Positions 51,609 through 51,680 of a stretch of 51,680 nucleotides of DNA are shown in pieces (position 1 is the first letter of the stretch; every line of letters starts with the position of its first letter). Made by a program: the position numbers and the translations under genes. The stretch is taken from the NCBI GenBank assembly GCA_020719725.1, contig DYPU01000007.1:1-51680 (forward strand). The letters are read 5' to 3'. The DNA comes from Anaerolinea sp. (GTDB lineage Bacteria > Chloroflexota > Anaerolineae > Anaerolineales > Villigracilaceae). The notes under the pieces were generated by a model. The model had not been told where the DNA came from and made no database searches. It worked only from the letters and a program-made list of their open reading frames with translations.

Positions 51609-51680
51609 TTGTACTAAAGCAAATTTTGTTCTTTAGTCTAATCTCATCACCCTTCAGGCAAAGACAGCGCCGACAGATTG

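Overview
The window looks like a chromosomal segment of a Chloroflexota bacterium, most likely class Anaerolineae. That is an inference from the gene content: an rny-recX pair, a malic enzyme with a phosphotransacetylase-like tail, lipoproteins with Thr/Pro-rich stalks followed by NBR1-like Ig domains, multi-zinc-ribbon membrane proteins, YczE, DUF4870 and VanZ-type membrane proteins, and a giant GT39-like glycosyltransferase. Sigma-70-type promoters with 16-17 base spacers are easy to find. TAG, TAA and TGA all serve as ordinary stops. I saw no rRNA, tRNA, CRISPR array, insertion sequence or phage gene.

Layout. (1) 176-4048, plus: tag, a phospholipase C-like protein, an Est30-like esterase, an MFS transporter and a metallo-beta-lactamase-fold hydrolase, tightly packed, several with ATGA overlaps, closed by a two-way terminator. 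(2) 7436-4085, minus: recX, rny and an M28 peptidase with a 3' frameshift, preceded by a structured leader with terminator hairpins. (3) 7925-15548: maeB, small membrane proteins, rlmI (minus), a YczE-like protein and glgX. (4) 15538-18407, minus: a strong promoter, a yybP-ykoY (Mn2+) riboswitch with its terminator, and a P-type cation ATPase carrying three lesions. (5) yqhA and a kbl-like gene (minus), then a D-Ala-D-Ala ligase-like ATP-grasp gene (plus). (6) 30613-21612, minus: MFS, a degenerate class A penicillin-binding protein, two adjoining SPFH-like membrane proteins, psuK and psuG. The first gene appears leaderless and its promoter is covered by a perfect palindrome. (7) 30757-33088, plus: a DUF1232-like gene, a frameshifted glucose/sorbosone dehydrogenase lipoprotein and two small paralogous membrane proteins. 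(8) 39507-33307, minus: a lysine 2,3-aminomutase-like enzyme, four tandem Ig-like secreted proteins, a zinc-ribbon membrane protein and an aldo/keto reductase. (9) 45019-39925, minus: cysH, gatC, gatA, DUF4870, an M55 D-aminopeptidase and VanZ. (10) 45122-51512, plus: an acyl-CoA dehydrogenase and a 1727-residue double GT-C protein.

The most notable points are: the Mn2+ riboswitch gating a cation ATPase whose reading frame is broken; a full-length class A PBP that has lost nearly all catalytic residues in both domains and sits with two SPFH proteins; an array of four Ig-like secreted proteins; a duplicated GT-C protein with a carbohydrate-binding-like domain inserted into an Ig/FN3-like fold; and a structured non-coding region ahead of recX. 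Three genes carry single-base frameshifts (M28 peptidase, ATPase, sugar dehydrogenase). Assembly error must be excluded before these are read as biology.
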